Position numbers and translations under genes: made by a program. Positions 25,287-33,884 of a stretch of DNA of 35,458 nucleotides are shown one piece after another. A model generated the notes under the pieces. The model was not told the DNA's origin, did not search any database, and was given only the letters and a program-made list of their open reading frames with translations. Positions within the stretch are counted from its first letter, which is position 1; each line of letters starts with the position of its first letter. The DNA comes from an uncultured Muribaculaceae bacterium (GTDB lineage: Bacteria > Bacteroidota > Bacteroidia > Bacteroidales > Muribaculaceae). The stretch spans positions 1 through 35,458 of the forward strand of contig CAJTTA010000020.1 of assembly GCA_910579305.1 (NCBI GenBank), read 5' to 3'.

Positions 25287-26821
25287 ATACTTTGAAGGAC
25301 AGACAACAGGATATTGCCGCCATGGCCGGCAAAGTGGGCAAACCCGTGTATGACCCTGCCAATTATGCTAAGGATCCTACTGAACGCCAGCTTGCCCAGC
25401 AGAAAAGTCCCAAGCTTGCATCTCTTGAAGAGGCTATAACCCGCTCAGGTCTTAAGAATGGAATGACCATATCTTTCCACCATCATTTCCGTGGTGGAGA
25501 CAAGGTGGTGAACATGGTGATCGACAAGCTCGCCGAAATGGGCTTCAAGGATCTGCATCTTGCGGCATCATCTCTCTCGGATGTGCATGCTCCTCTTATT
25601 GATCACATCCGCAATGGTGTGATCACACGCATATCCACTTCCGGATTGCGCGGCAAGCTTGCCAATGAGATTTCACACGGCCTCATGAAGGAGCCTGTCA
25701 TCTTCCGCAGTCACGGCGGACGCGGCAGCGCCATCGCCACAGGTGATCTGCATATAGATGTGGCTTTCCTCGGCGCACCCTCATCCGACCCCCTGGGTAA
25801 CGCCTGCGGCTACTCTCGCTCTGAGAATGCCAAGTCAATATGCGGCTCTCTCGGATATGCGTTGCCTGACGCCCGATATGCCGACAAGGTGGTGATTATA
25901 ACCGATGACCTTGTGGCCTATCCCAATACACCTAATGCCATCTCGGAGCGTGATGTGGACTTCGTTGTCGTGGCCGATTCCGTAGGCGATTCTTCCAAAA
26001 TTTCCTCAGGCGCAATACGCGACACTAAGAACCCACGTGATATATTGCTCGCTCAGCAGGCGGCCAAGGTGATCATCAACAGCGGCTACTTCAAGAACGG
26101 ATTTTCGATTCAGACCGGATCAGGTGGCGCATCTCTCGCAGCTGTGAAATTCCTGCGTGAGAGCATGATCGAAAATAATATTGTGGCTGATTTTGCACTC
26201 GGCGGCATCACGGCTCATATGGTGAAGCTGCATGAGGAGGGTCTTATAAAGCGCCTTATTGACGTCCAGAGCTTCGATAAGGTAGCAGCCGAGAGTCTCA
26301 AGAATAACCCCATGCACAAGGAGGTGAGCGCCAATGAATATGCAAGTGCCGATGAACCCGGTTCTGCCGTGCATTACCTCGACATAGTGATTCTTTCTGC
26401 TCTTGAGGTGGATGTCAACTTCAATGTCAATGTGCTCGTGGGCAGCGACGGCATCATACGCGGTGCGATAGGAGGCCATCCTGATACCGCAGCCGACTCA
26501 GCCCTATCCATAATAGTGTGTCCCATGCTCCGCGGGCGCATACCTTGCGTGGTAGAGGAAGTGACCACTCTGATTACCCCCGGAAGCAGTGTCGATGTTA
26601 TCGTTACGGAATATGGCATTGCAGTGAATCCCCGCAGGCCCGAACTTGCCGAGCGCCTTCGTGCAGCCGGCCTTGACATAGTGGATATACACGATCTTCA
26701 GAAGCGTGCCAAGTCGGTGATCGGTGATGCCGATCCTCTGCCTTTCGGCAACAAAGTCGTAGGCGTGGTCATGAATCGCGACGGCTCTGTGATGGATGTC
26801 ATCCGCAATATCGAAGAATAA
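25283..26821 (+). CDS. citF: Citrate lyase alpha subunit (citrate:acetyl-ACP transferase)
   Basis: CitF exchanges the acetyl group on CitD for citrate, forming citryl-ACP. The 512-residue length matches the family (about 500-520). Diagnostic parts include GMTISFHHHFRGGDKVVNM near residue 60, the glycine-rich FRSHGGRGSA, AFLGAPSSDPLGNACG and, near the C terminus, VDVIVTEYGIAVNPRRPEL as in other class II CoA transferases. It overlaps citE by four bases and is followed by citX after 32 bp. Confidence 0.97.
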   Translation: MNTLKDRQQDIAAMAGKVGKPVYDPANYAKDPTERQLAQQKSPKLASLEEAITRSGLKNGMTISFHHHFRGGDKVVNMVIDKLAEMGFKDLHLAASSLSDVHAPLIDHIRNGVITRISTSGLRGKLANEISHGLMKEPVIFRSHGGRGSAIATGDLHIDVAFLGAPSSDPLGNACGYSRSENAKSICGSLGYALPDARYADKVVIITDDLVAYPNTPNAISERDVDFVVVADSVGDSSKISSGAIRDTKNPRDILLAQQAAKVIINSGYFKNGFSIQTGSGGASLAAVKFLRESMIENNIVADFALGGITAHMVKLHEEGLIKRLIDVQSFDKVAAESLKNNPMHKEVSANEYASADEPGSAVHYLDIVILSALEVDVNFNVNVLVGSDGIIRGAIGGHPDTAADSALSIIVCPMLRGRIPCVVEEVTTLITPGSSVDVIVTEYGIAVNPRRPELAERLRAAGLDIVDIHDLQKRAKSVIGDADPLPFGNKVVGVVMNRDGSVMDVIRNIEE

Positions 26822-26853
26822 TACACACACAGAGGACATAGTCCTGTTTTTAT

Positions 26854-27366
26854 ATGACTCCCGAAGCTGTCACACTCCCCATGCTTCTCGAAAGCCGCGA
26901 CAGGCGTCGCATGCGCCAGCAGGAATGGCTGAAGACTGCTCCTTCAGCTACCCTTGTCGTGCTGACTATCGTGATGCCGGGGAGTGTGAAGCGTTCCGAC
27001 ATGTCATTAAAGGTGGCCGCTGCGGCAGTTAAAGCGCTGGAAGACACGTTTGCAGGCTGCATAATGCGCATGGAGACATTTGATCTCGCTACAGGATTTG
27101 AAGCATTCATGCTTCTTGGAGATTCATCCGAGAGTGTGAAGCGTAAGACGTGCGGCATAGAGGATAATCATCCCCTTGGAAGATTGTTTGACATTGATGT
27201 GTTTTCTCCCGAAGGGATGCCCATGAGTCGCACGGAACTCGGCCTTGAGTCCCGAAAATGTCTTATGTGTGGAAATGATGCACGGGTGTGCATGCGCACC
27301 GGCGCGCATTCTTATGATGATTTACTTGCCCGCATTTCCCTCATGATATCCAGTTATCACGCATGA
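26854..27366 (+). CDS. citX: Apo-citrate lyase phosphoribosyl-dephospho-CoA transferase
   Basis: CitX attaches the 2'-(5''-triphosphoribosyl)-3'-dephospho-CoA precursor to apo-CitD. The 170-residue protein shows LLESRDRRRMRQQ at residues 12-24 and GRLFDIDVFSPEG in the second half, followed by LGLESRKCLMCGNDARVC and HSYDDL, as in known CitX (about 180 residues). The stop overlaps the start of the citC-citG fusion gene (ATGA). In several bacteria CitX is the partner fused to CitG; here it is free and CitG is fused to CitC instead. Confidence 0.95.
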   Translation: MTPEAVTLPMLLESRDRRRMRQQEWLKTAPSATLVVLTIVMPGSVKRSDMSLKVAAAAVKALEDTFAGCIMRMETFDLATGFEAFMLLGDSSESVKRKTCGIEDNHPLGRLFDIDVFSPEGMPMSRTELGLESRKCLMCGNDARVCMRTGAHSYDDLLARISLMISSYHA

Positions 27367-29087
27367 TTACCGAAACCCGCGAAATACACCTCGGAATACC
27401 GTCACAACGGCTCATGGTGCAGGCTCTGCTTGAGGAGGCCGGAATCAGGCTTGATGATAAGCTCGATTTTTATGTGGGGGTATTTGACTCTTCCGACACT
27501 CTTTTAGGCGGGGCCGGACTTTGCGGCGATGTGATAAAATGTGTGGCGGTAAGCGAGGCGGCGCGTGATCTTGGTGTCACCAACACTCTTGTAAGCCGCT
27601 TGCGCCAGGAGGCATCTTCCAGAGGGCTGCGTCATCTCACGCTGTTCACCAAGCCGGAGAATGAAAGTGTCTTTGAGTCTTTGGCATTTCACACGATCGG
27701 CCGTTCACACAAGGCTATCTTGATGGAGAGCAATCCAAGAGGAATTTCCGGATATGCCGATATTTTGCGCTCTATGGCCGTTGCAGGCCGCAACGGTGTG
27801 ATTATCATGAATTGCAATCCGTTTACGCTTGGTCATAAATATCTTATTACAGAAGCGGCGCGGAGGGTTGATCATCTATATGTTATTCCGGTAGGGGAGG
27901 ATAAATCCTTATATACCTATTCCGAGCGAGTGCGCATGATAGAGTCAGGCTGCCGGGATATTGAAAATGTGATTGTGTGTCCCGGAAGCCGATATGCTGT
28001 GTCGGCCTCGACATTCCCTTCTTATTTCCTGAAGCGGATTGAGGATACCACAGATGTCTCGATAGCTCTTGATCTTGATATATTTGCACGTCATATAGCT
28101 CCTGCGCTCGGAGCTTCGGTGCGCTTTGTAGGCACAGAGCCAATCGATATGCTCACAAGCCGCTATAATGAATTGATGAAGACAATTTTGCCGGTGCGAG
28201 GAATAGCTGTCGAAGAAATAGAGCGCATGACGGCCGGCGGCGCACCGGTGTCAGCCTCTCGTGTGAGAGCGGCGATTGCCGAAGGGAATATGCAGGAGGC
28301 AGTGAGCATGTTGCCCTCATCATCGCTGCCGGTGTTACTTGCAAGGGAGGCTGCAGATGCTCTTCGTGCAGAGTTGCATGCCACTCCCAAGCCGGGCCTG
28401 GTGGATGAGGCGGACACAGGTGCTCATCACGATATGGATCTCTCTCTCATGGAGCGCAGTATCAATGCGATAACCCCCTTCTTTGAGAGGATTATCGAAA
28501 ATGCGCAGGCCTCGCCTGAAGCCTTGCAACAGATAGGGCGTGATGCCGAAAAAGCAATGCTTGATGAGACCCGTGGGGTAAACACCCATAGAGGTGCCAT
28601 ATTCGCAATGTCTCTTGCCCTTGTTGCCTTCATGAGGCTGATTGAGACAGGTGTGAATGTGACGCAGGAATCGCTCTCTTCAGAGATATCGATGGTGGCA
28701 CAATCCATATCACGTCCGCAAGGAACGCATGGTGCGGCCACCTATCAGAAATATTCATCGCCGGGAGCGCTTGACAATGCACGCGCGGGCTACCGACAAC
28801 TCTTTGACAGTTGGCTCCCCTTTCTTCGTGCCAACCTCTCTCACCACCATTATCAACTCCTCACCCTATTGAAAATCATGGCTGAGATAAGTGATTCCAA
28901 TGTGCTGCATCGAGCAGGCCCTGATGGCGCCCTATTTGTGCGGCAGGAAGCAGCTCGCTTGCTCGGTGATTTTTCCATTTCCGCCATGAAAAGGGCCAAT
29001 GAGTGCTTTGTTGAGCGGAACATCTCTCCCGGAGGCGCTGCCGACATGCTGGCCCTCACTCTATTGATACATAAACTAACTTCTTAA
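27363..29087 (+). CDS. citC-citG: CitC-CitG fusion: citrate lyase ligase plus triphosphoribosyl-dephospho-CoA synthase
   Basis: One continuous 574-residue reading frame carries two maturation enzymes. Residues 1-322 are CitC: a GNAT-like N-terminal part (to about 125), the nucleotidyltransferase motif CNPFTLGHKYL at 151-161 with the catalytic histidine at 158, and the CitC C-terminal VSASRVRAAI at 296-305. CitC acetylates the CitD prosthetic group with acetate and ATP. Residues 326-574 are CitG: ELHATPKPGLVD at 337-348, HHDMD at 355-359 and TRGVNTHRGAIF at 403-414. CitG makes the prosthetic-group precursor from ATP and dephospho-CoA. The linker is only a few residues and both domains are slightly shorter than the free proteins. 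No frameshift or internal stop is present, so the fusion appears genuine. Confidence 0.94.
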   Translation: MITETREIHLGIPSQRLMVQALLEEAGIRLDDKLDFYVGVFDSSDTLLGGAGLCGDVIKCVAVSEAARDLGVTNTLVSRLRQEASSRGLRHLTLFTKPENESVFESLAFHTIGRSHKAILMESNPRGISGYADILRSMAVAGRNGVIIMNCNPFTLGHKYLITEAARRVDHLYVIPVGEDKSLYTYSERVRMIESGCRDIENVIVCPGSRYAVSASTFPSYFLKRIEDTTDVSIALDLDIFARHIAPALGASVRFVGTEPIDMLTSRYNELMKTILPVRGIAVEEIERMTAGGAPVSASRVRAAIAEGNMQEAVSMLPSSSLPVLLAREAADALRAELHATPKPGLVDEADTGAHHDMDLSLMERSINAITPFFERIIENAQASPEALQQIGRDAEKAMLDETRGVNTHRGAIFAMSLALVAFMRLIETGVNVTQESLSSEISMVAQSISRPQGTHGAATYQKYSSPGALDNARAGYRQLFDSWLPFLRANLSHHHYQLLTLLKIMAEISDSNVLHRAGPDGALFVRQEAARLLGDFSISAMKRANECFVERNISPGGAADMLALTLLIHKLTS

Positions 29088-29116
29088 TACTAAACCTTTT
29101 ATAAACACTACTTACC

Positions 29117-31360
29117 ATGGTAACACTCACCGACAAAGGCGTTTACCTGCTCAACGGCAAGGAGATAGCCACCGACACCAAGGGGCTTCCCACTCCCGAT
29201 GAAGCGCGAGAGAACACAATCACTTATTCCATTCTCCGCAGCCACGATGTGGAAGGTGGCAAGGGCGACAAGATGAAAATCAAGTTTGACGCCATGATGA
29301 GCCACGATATTACTTACGTGGGCATTATACAGACGGCGCGTGCCTCCGGCCTTGAGAAATTCCCCATTCCTTATGCCATGACCAACTGCCACAATTCACT
29401 GTGCGCCGTAGGCGGCACTATCAATGAGGATGACCACGTATTCGGTCTCTCTGCGGCTAAGAAATATGGTGGTATATACGTGCCTGCCAATCAGGCTGTG
29501 ATCCATCAGTATGCCCGCGAGGCAATGGTCAAGTGCGGCAACATGATCCTGGGTTCCGATTCTCATACCCGCTATGGCTCTCTGGGCAACATGGGTGTGG
29601 GTGAAGGAGGCGGCGAGCTTGTAAAGCAGCTTCTTTCAAATACCTGGGATATAAACAAGCCTGAAGTAGTCCTCGTATGGCTTGAAGGTGCTCCACGCAA
29701 GGGTGTGGGCCCTCACGATGTGGCCATATCTTTGGTAAAGGCTGTGTTCGACAATGGATTTGTAAAGAACAAGGTGCTGGAGTTCGCAGGCCCCGGCGTG
29801 AAGAATCTTCCCATCGACTTCCGTAACGGTATCGACATCATGACCACTGAGACAACTTGTCTGTCTTCAATATGGGTTACTGATGAAGAGGTGAAGCACC
29901 ACTACGAGATACACGGACGTCCTGAGGATTACAAGGAACTTCAGCCCGGAGATGTGGCTTATTATGACGGCATGATCACCATAGATCTCTCCAAGCAGGA
30001 GAGCATGATAGCACTTCCCTTCCATCCCTCTAACGCCTATACAATCCATGAGCTTCAGGCCGATCCGGAGCGTATTCTCCGAGAAGTGGAGGAGGATGCC
30101 CGCAAGCGATTCGGCGACAAGATAAGTGTTGATCTCGTGAGCAAGGTGAAGGATGGCAAGGTTATGGCCGATCAGGGTATCATAGCAGGTTGCTCCGGCG
30201 GCACCTATGACAACCTTGCAGAAGCCGCCTCTATCCTCAAGGGGCAGAGCGTGGGCAACGACTATTTCACCATCTCCGCTTATCCTCAGTCAGTGCCCGT
30301 ATATATGGCCACCACCCGCGACGGTGTTGCCGAGGAGCTTCTTGAGGCCGGCGTAGTGATCAAGCCTGCATTCTGCGGCCCTTGCTTCGGTGCCGGCGAC
30401 GTGCCTGCCAATAACGGCCTCTCCATCCGTCACACAACCCGTAACTTCCCTAACCGAGAGGGTTCCAAGCCCGGCAACGGCCAGATTTCTCTCGTAGCGC
30501 TCATGGACGCTCGCTCCATAGCTGCGACTGCTGCCAACGGCGGCGTGATCACTGCGGCCACAGATGTGGAATATACCAATGATCATAAGCCCTATGACTT
30601 CGACAAAAAGATATACGAGCGTCGCGTCTACAACGGCTTTGAGAAGGAAAATCTTGATGAAGAGCTGCGCTACGGTCCCAATATCAAGGACTGGCCCAAG
30701 ATGTATCCTATGGAGGAGAACATGCTTCTTGAGCTTGCAGCCGTGATACATGATCCTGTGACTACTACCGATGAGCTTATTCCCTCGGGCGAGACCTCTT
30801 CATATCGTTCCAACCCTCTGAAGCTCTCAGAGTTTGCCCTCTCTCGTCGCGTTCCTGAATATGTGGGTCTCTCAAAGCGCATCCAGCAGGAAGATCTTGA
30901 GCGTCGTGAGGGCAAGTGCCCTGCAAATGTGGAGGAAGTGCTTGCCAAGGTAGGCGCCAAGGCTGCTGACACATCTATCGGTTCATGCGTATTTGCCAAT
31001 CGCCCCGGCGACGGCTCAGCGCGTGAGCAGGCTGCCTCATGCCAGAAAGTGCTCGGCGGTGATGCCAACATCTGCTATGAATATGCCACTAAGCGCTATC
31101 GCTCCAACTGTATCAATTGGGGAATTCTTCCTTTCACTATCGACAAGGAAACTCCTTTCAACTACGAGAGCGGCGACTATGTATTCGTACCCGGCATACG
31201 TAAGGCCATTCTTGAAGGCAAGGAGGAAGCCATGGCCAAGGTTATCACTAAGGATGGCGTGCATGATATCAAGCTCCATTTCTCCAATCTCACTCCCACA
31301 GAGCGTCAGATTCTGGCCGACGGTTGCCTGATGAATTATTACGCCGCTCAGAAAAAATAA
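29117..31360 (+). CDS. Aconitase-family hydratase (YbhJ-like, probably citrate/isocitrate interconverting)
   Basis: This 747-residue protein has the complete aconitase architecture. Iron-sulphur ligands are Cys359 (AGCSGGTYDN), Cys420 and Cys423 (CGPCFGAGD). Also present are His130, the DSH triplet at 148-150, the substrate-arginine segment TRNFPNREG (442-448) and TTDELIPSGETSSYRSNP (549-566). It differs from mitochondrial-type aconitase: SCTNSS is replaced by GCSGGT, the CDH segment reads NCH (90-92) and the SSRE base motif reads SARE (634-637), keeping the first, catalytic serine. This pattern recalls the YbhJ 'hydratase' subgroup. Context with citrate lyase and Icd supports aconitate hydratase activity, which is inference. 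Codon use is highly biased. It lies 29 bp after the fusion gene. Confidence 0.88.
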   Translation: MVTLTDKGVYLLNGKEIATDTKGLPTPDEARENTITYSILRSHDVEGGKGDKMKIKFDAMMSHDITYVGIIQTARASGLEKFPIPYAMTNCHNSLCAVGGTINEDDHVFGLSAAKKYGGIYVPANQAVIHQYAREAMVKCGNMILGSDSHTRYGSLGNMGVGEGGGELVKQLLSNTWDINKPEVVLVWLEGAPRKGVGPHDVAISLVKAVFDNGFVKNKVLEFAGPGVKNLPIDFRNGIDIMTTETTCLSSIWVTDEEVKHHYEIHGRPEDYKELQPGDVAYYDGMITIDLSKQESMIALPFHPSNAYTIHELQADPERILREVEEDARKRFGDKISVDLVSKVKDGKVMADQGIIAGCSGGTYDNLAEAASILKGQSVGNDYFTISAYPQSVPVYMATTRDGVAEELLEAGVVIKPAFCGPCFGAGDVPANNGLSIRHTTRNFPNREGSKPGNGQISLVALMDARSIAATAANGGVITAATDVEYTNDHKPYDFDKKIYERRVYNGFEKENLDEELRYGPNIKDWPKMYPMEENMLLELAAVIHDPVTTTDELIPSGETSSYRSNPLKLSEFALSRRVPEYVGLSKRIQQEDLERREGKCPANVEEVLAKVGAKAADTSIGSCVFANRPGDGSAREQAASCQKVLGGDANICYEYATKRYRSNCINWGILPFTIDKETPFNYESGDYVFVPGIRKAILEGKEEAMAKVITKDGVHDIKLHFSNLTPTERQILADGCLMNYYAAQKK

Positions 31361-31398
31361 AAACAAAATACAAACCTAAAATTTTAATACCACCAAAA

Positions 31399-32604
31399 AT
31401 GGAAAAGATTCAGATGACCACTCCCCTTGTGGAGATGGATGGCGATGAAATGACCCGTATCCTCTGGAAGATGATCAAGGATGAGCTGATCCTTCCCTTC
31501 GTGGATCTCAAGACAGTGTATTTCGATCTCGGCCTGCCCAAGCGCGACGAGACTCGTGACCAGATCACTGTAGAGGCCGCCGAAGCTACCAAGAAGTATG
31601 GTGTGGCCGTTAAGTGCGCTACCATCACTCCCAACGCCCAGCGTATGGATGAGTACAAGCTCCATGAGATGTGGAAGAGCCCTAATGGCACCATCCGTTC
31701 TCTGCTTGACGGTACCGTATTCCGTGCTCCCATCACAATTCCTTCCATCAAGCCCGCAGTGCGCAACTGGGAGAAGCCCATTACAATTGCCCGTCACGCT
31801 TATGGTGATGTCTACAAAAGCGTAGAGATTCGTGTGAACGAGCCCGGCACAGCCAAGATGGTCTTCAATGGTGCGGATGGTCAGAATGAAGAAGTGATCA
31901 TTCACGAATTCAAAGGCCCCGGTGTGCTTCAGGGCATGCACAACACGGATAAGTCTATCCGTTCGTTCGCTCACAGCTGCTTCAAGTTTGCCATTGACAC
32001 GAAGCAGGATCTGTGGTTCTCCACCAAGGATACTATCTCCAAGAAGTATGACGGCACTTTCCGCAAAATCTTCGAGGAAGTGTATGAGGAGTACAAGGAG
32101 CAGTTTGAGAAGCTCGGCATAGAGTATTTCTATACTCTTATAGATGATGCTGTGGCTCGTGTGATACGCAGCAAGGGTGGTTACATCTGGGCCTGCAAGA
32201 ACTATGACGGCGACGTAATGAGTGACATGGTCTCCACAGCGTTCGGCTCACTCGCCATGATGACTTCTGTGCTCGTAAGCCCCGATGGCAAGTATGAGTA
32301 TGAGGCGGCCCACGGCACAGTGACCCGTCACTATTACAAATATCTTAAGGGTGAGGATACATCTACCAATCCCATGGCTACTATCTTTGCCTGGAGCGGT
32401 GCAATGCGCAAGCGCGGCGAGATGGATCAGCTTCCTGCTCTTCAGCAGTTTGCCGACAAGCTTGAGGCTGCCTGCTATGCCACTCTCAATGCCGGTATTG
32501 TCACTAAAGACCTCGCCAATCTCATGGAGGGCGTGACTCCTGTGACTGTAAACTCCGAAGGCTTCCTCAAAGCCATTCGCGAGCGTCTTGAGGCCTCTCT
32601 GTAA
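31399..32604 (+). CDS. icd: NADP-dependent isocitrate dehydrogenase (eukaryote-like type)
   Basis: Icd interconverts isocitrate and 2-oxoglutarate plus CO2 with NADP(H). The protein has 401 residues from the ATG at 31399, which I prefer over an upstream in-frame start inside the preceding gene because MEKIQM is followed at once by the family sequence. The homodimeric eukaryotic-type signature is clear: VEMDGDEMTRI at the N terminus, the substrate loop SPNGTIRSLLDGTVFR, and AAHGTVTRHYYKY, whose Arg-His pair favours NADP. The length fits the roughly 400-residue family. Codon bias is strong. It is the last gene of the unit, with a terminator 19 bp downstream. Confidence 0.96.
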   Translation: MEKIQMTTPLVEMDGDEMTRILWKMIKDELILPFVDLKTVYFDLGLPKRDETRDQITVEAAEATKKYGVAVKCATITPNAQRMDEYKLHEMWKSPNGTIRSLLDGTVFRAPITIPSIKPAVRNWEKPITIARHAYGDVYKSVEIRVNEPGTAKMVFNGADGQNEEVIIHEFKGPGVLQGMHNTDKSIRSFAHSCFKFAIDTKQDLWFSTKDTISKKYDGTFRKIFEEVYEEYKEQFEKLGIEYFYTLIDDAVARVIRSKGGYIWACKNYDGDVMSDMVSTAFGSLAMMTSVLVSPDGKYEYEAAHGTVTRHYYKYLKGEDTSTNPMATIFAWSGAMRKRGEMDQLPALQQFADKLEAACYATLNAGIVTKDLANLMEGVTPVTVNSEGFLKAIRERLEASL

Positions 32605-32622
32605 GACATAATTTCATAGTAT

Positions 32623-32667
32623 AAAAATGGGATGCGCTCCTTTCGGCGGGTGCATCCCATTTTTTTT
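32623..32667 (+). terminator. Strong rho-independent terminator of the cit-acn-icd operon
   Basis: AAAAATGGGATGC (32623-32635) pairs perfectly with GCATCCCATTTTT (32652-32664) and continues into a T run, giving a 13-bp stem with a 16-nt apical region. It closes the operon. Confidence 0.9.
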
Positions 32668-32896
32668 ATGCTGTGGATGTAAGAGGGAATTGTGCCATAT
32701 ATGAAATGGAGCACATTTGATTTTGTAGATAAGAGCTATTAGAATAATTAATCGAAATGCGCTTAAGATCCTATTCTGATTTGATAATTTTGTGCCCGCA
32801 ATTCAGAGCGTTTTTCTTATTCAATTAACACTTGATGTGTGAACACTCTATGTCATAAATGCATTTTAGTGGTAAATATATAGTTAAATTCATATT
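32668..32896. other. Non-coding AT-rich intergenic region with a possible promoter
   Basis: This region separates the cit operon terminator from the small membrane protein gene. A -7-like TAATTTTG is at 32785-32792, without a good -33 partner, so transcription of the downstream genes may begin near 32799. A small imperfect dyad (ACAC-TTGAT-GTGT at about 32828-32840) could be an operator. Nothing else is recognised. Confidence 0.4.
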
Positions 32897-33091
32897 ATGC
32901 TTACTCCATTTCTTACATGGGCACTCGTGTTGGTGCTGTTAGTCATCATCGTTTTCATCACGTCGGCCCGGTCTATGTCCGGTCTGTTCCGTCAAGGCCG
33001 ATTCTTTGGGATGAACCGAGAAAAGGATGAATTTTTTGTGCCGGGAGACAGACTTGAATCCAAGGATGCTGATTATGAAGAATATGATTAG
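32897..33091 (+). CDS. Small single-span membrane protein of unknown function
   Basis: This 64-residue protein has one hydrophobic segment at residues 5-22 followed by a basic stretch and an acidic tail (DRLESKDADYEEYD). No family is recognised. Its last codons overlap the probable start of the next gene, a ThrE N-terminal half, so it is probably co-translated and may be a small partner of that exporter; this is inference. Confidence 0.6.
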   Translation: MLTPFLTWALVLVLLVIIVFITSARSMSGLFRQGRFFGMNREKDEFFVPGDRLESKDADYEEYD

Positions 33092-33869
33092 TGGAGAGAG
33101 ACAAGCTCCCGAGTCCCGGGAGGTATGTCGGTTTCTTTCGGAATATTGTGGCCGCCTGCTCGGTCACGGAGCCACTTGCCTTAGGATGGAGAAGAATGTA
33201 AAACGCATAGCCGATGCCTATGGCAAACAGGCCGAGATCACCATAAGCCCGCGGCATGTGCATATCTCCATCTTGAATCAAGACAAATCGGAGTTTGTCA
33301 CAGCCATTAGCTCTTCATCGCCGTGTGCCACCAGTTTTGACATGATTACCAGGCTGAGCAGACTTAGTTGGGAAATAGCCGACGATCACATAGATCTGCA
33401 ATCGGCATGGCGGAAATTCAGGGATATTTCGGCAGAAGACAGGCAGAACAAGTGGCTTGTGTGCATACTTGTATCCTTTGCCAATATGGCTTTCTGTCGC
33501 CTCTTCGGCGGTGATGCAGTGGCCATGTGCGTGGTGTGGTGCGCTACTTTTGCCGGATATTGCATGAAGCAGTATATGCTGAAGCAGCATGTCGACATAA
33601 GGCTTGTCGTGATGGTATGCGCATTTGTGTCGTCAGTATTGGGCGCTACAGATTATCTGTTTTCGTTGGGAGCGACACCTGCGCTTGCGGTAGGTACCAG
33701 TATATTGTATCTGGTGCCGGGCGTGCCCTTTCTTAATTCCTTCAGTGATATTCTTGGCCGTTACTACATATGCTCCTTCAGCCGATTTATGGATGCAGTG
33801 GTACTCACGGTGTGTCTGTCGGTAGGGCTGTGTGCAGGTATGGTTGTAATGAAAGTAGGAATGTTTTAA
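33075..33869 (+). CDS. Threonine/serine exporter, N-terminal half (ThrE family)
   Basis: From the chosen ATG the protein has 264 residues; ATGs at 33066 and 33084 are equally possible, and the longer frame back to 33027 lies inside the previous gene. The first 140 residues form the soluble ThrE domain (FLSEYCGRLLGHGATCLRMEKNV and ISPRHVHISI), followed by about four or five membrane segments including VPGVPFLNSFSDILGRYY. The family exports threonine and serine, or may transport dicarboxylates in some fungi. The partner half is the next gene, 15 bp downstream. In Corynebacterium ThrE is a single chain; here it is split. Confidence 0.88.
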   Translation: MKNMISGERQAPESREVCRFLSEYCGRLLGHGATCLRMEKNVKRIADAYGKQAEITISPRHVHISILNQDKSEFVTAISSSSPCATSFDMITRLSRLSWEIADDHIDLQSAWRKFRDISAEDRQNKWLVCILVSFANMAFCRLFGGDAVAMCVVWCATFAGYCMKQYMLKQHVDIRLVVMVCAFVSSVLGATDYLFSLGATPALAVGTSILYLVPGVPFLNSFSDILGRYYICSFSRFMDAVVLTVCLSVGLCAGMVVMKVGMF

Positions 33870-33884
33870 ACATTATACCGATCT

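Noticed and set aside
31324..31398. A 25-residue N-terminal extension of icd starting inside the aconitase gene
   Set aside because: The extension is basic and unlike the family; the ATG at 31399 begins directly with the conserved Icd sequence.
24087..32604. The operon as an acetate-dependent citrate synthesis route
   Set aside because: Not excluded, but citrate lyase is normally driven towards cleavage because oxaloacetate is kept very low; sequence gives no evidence for the reverse direction.
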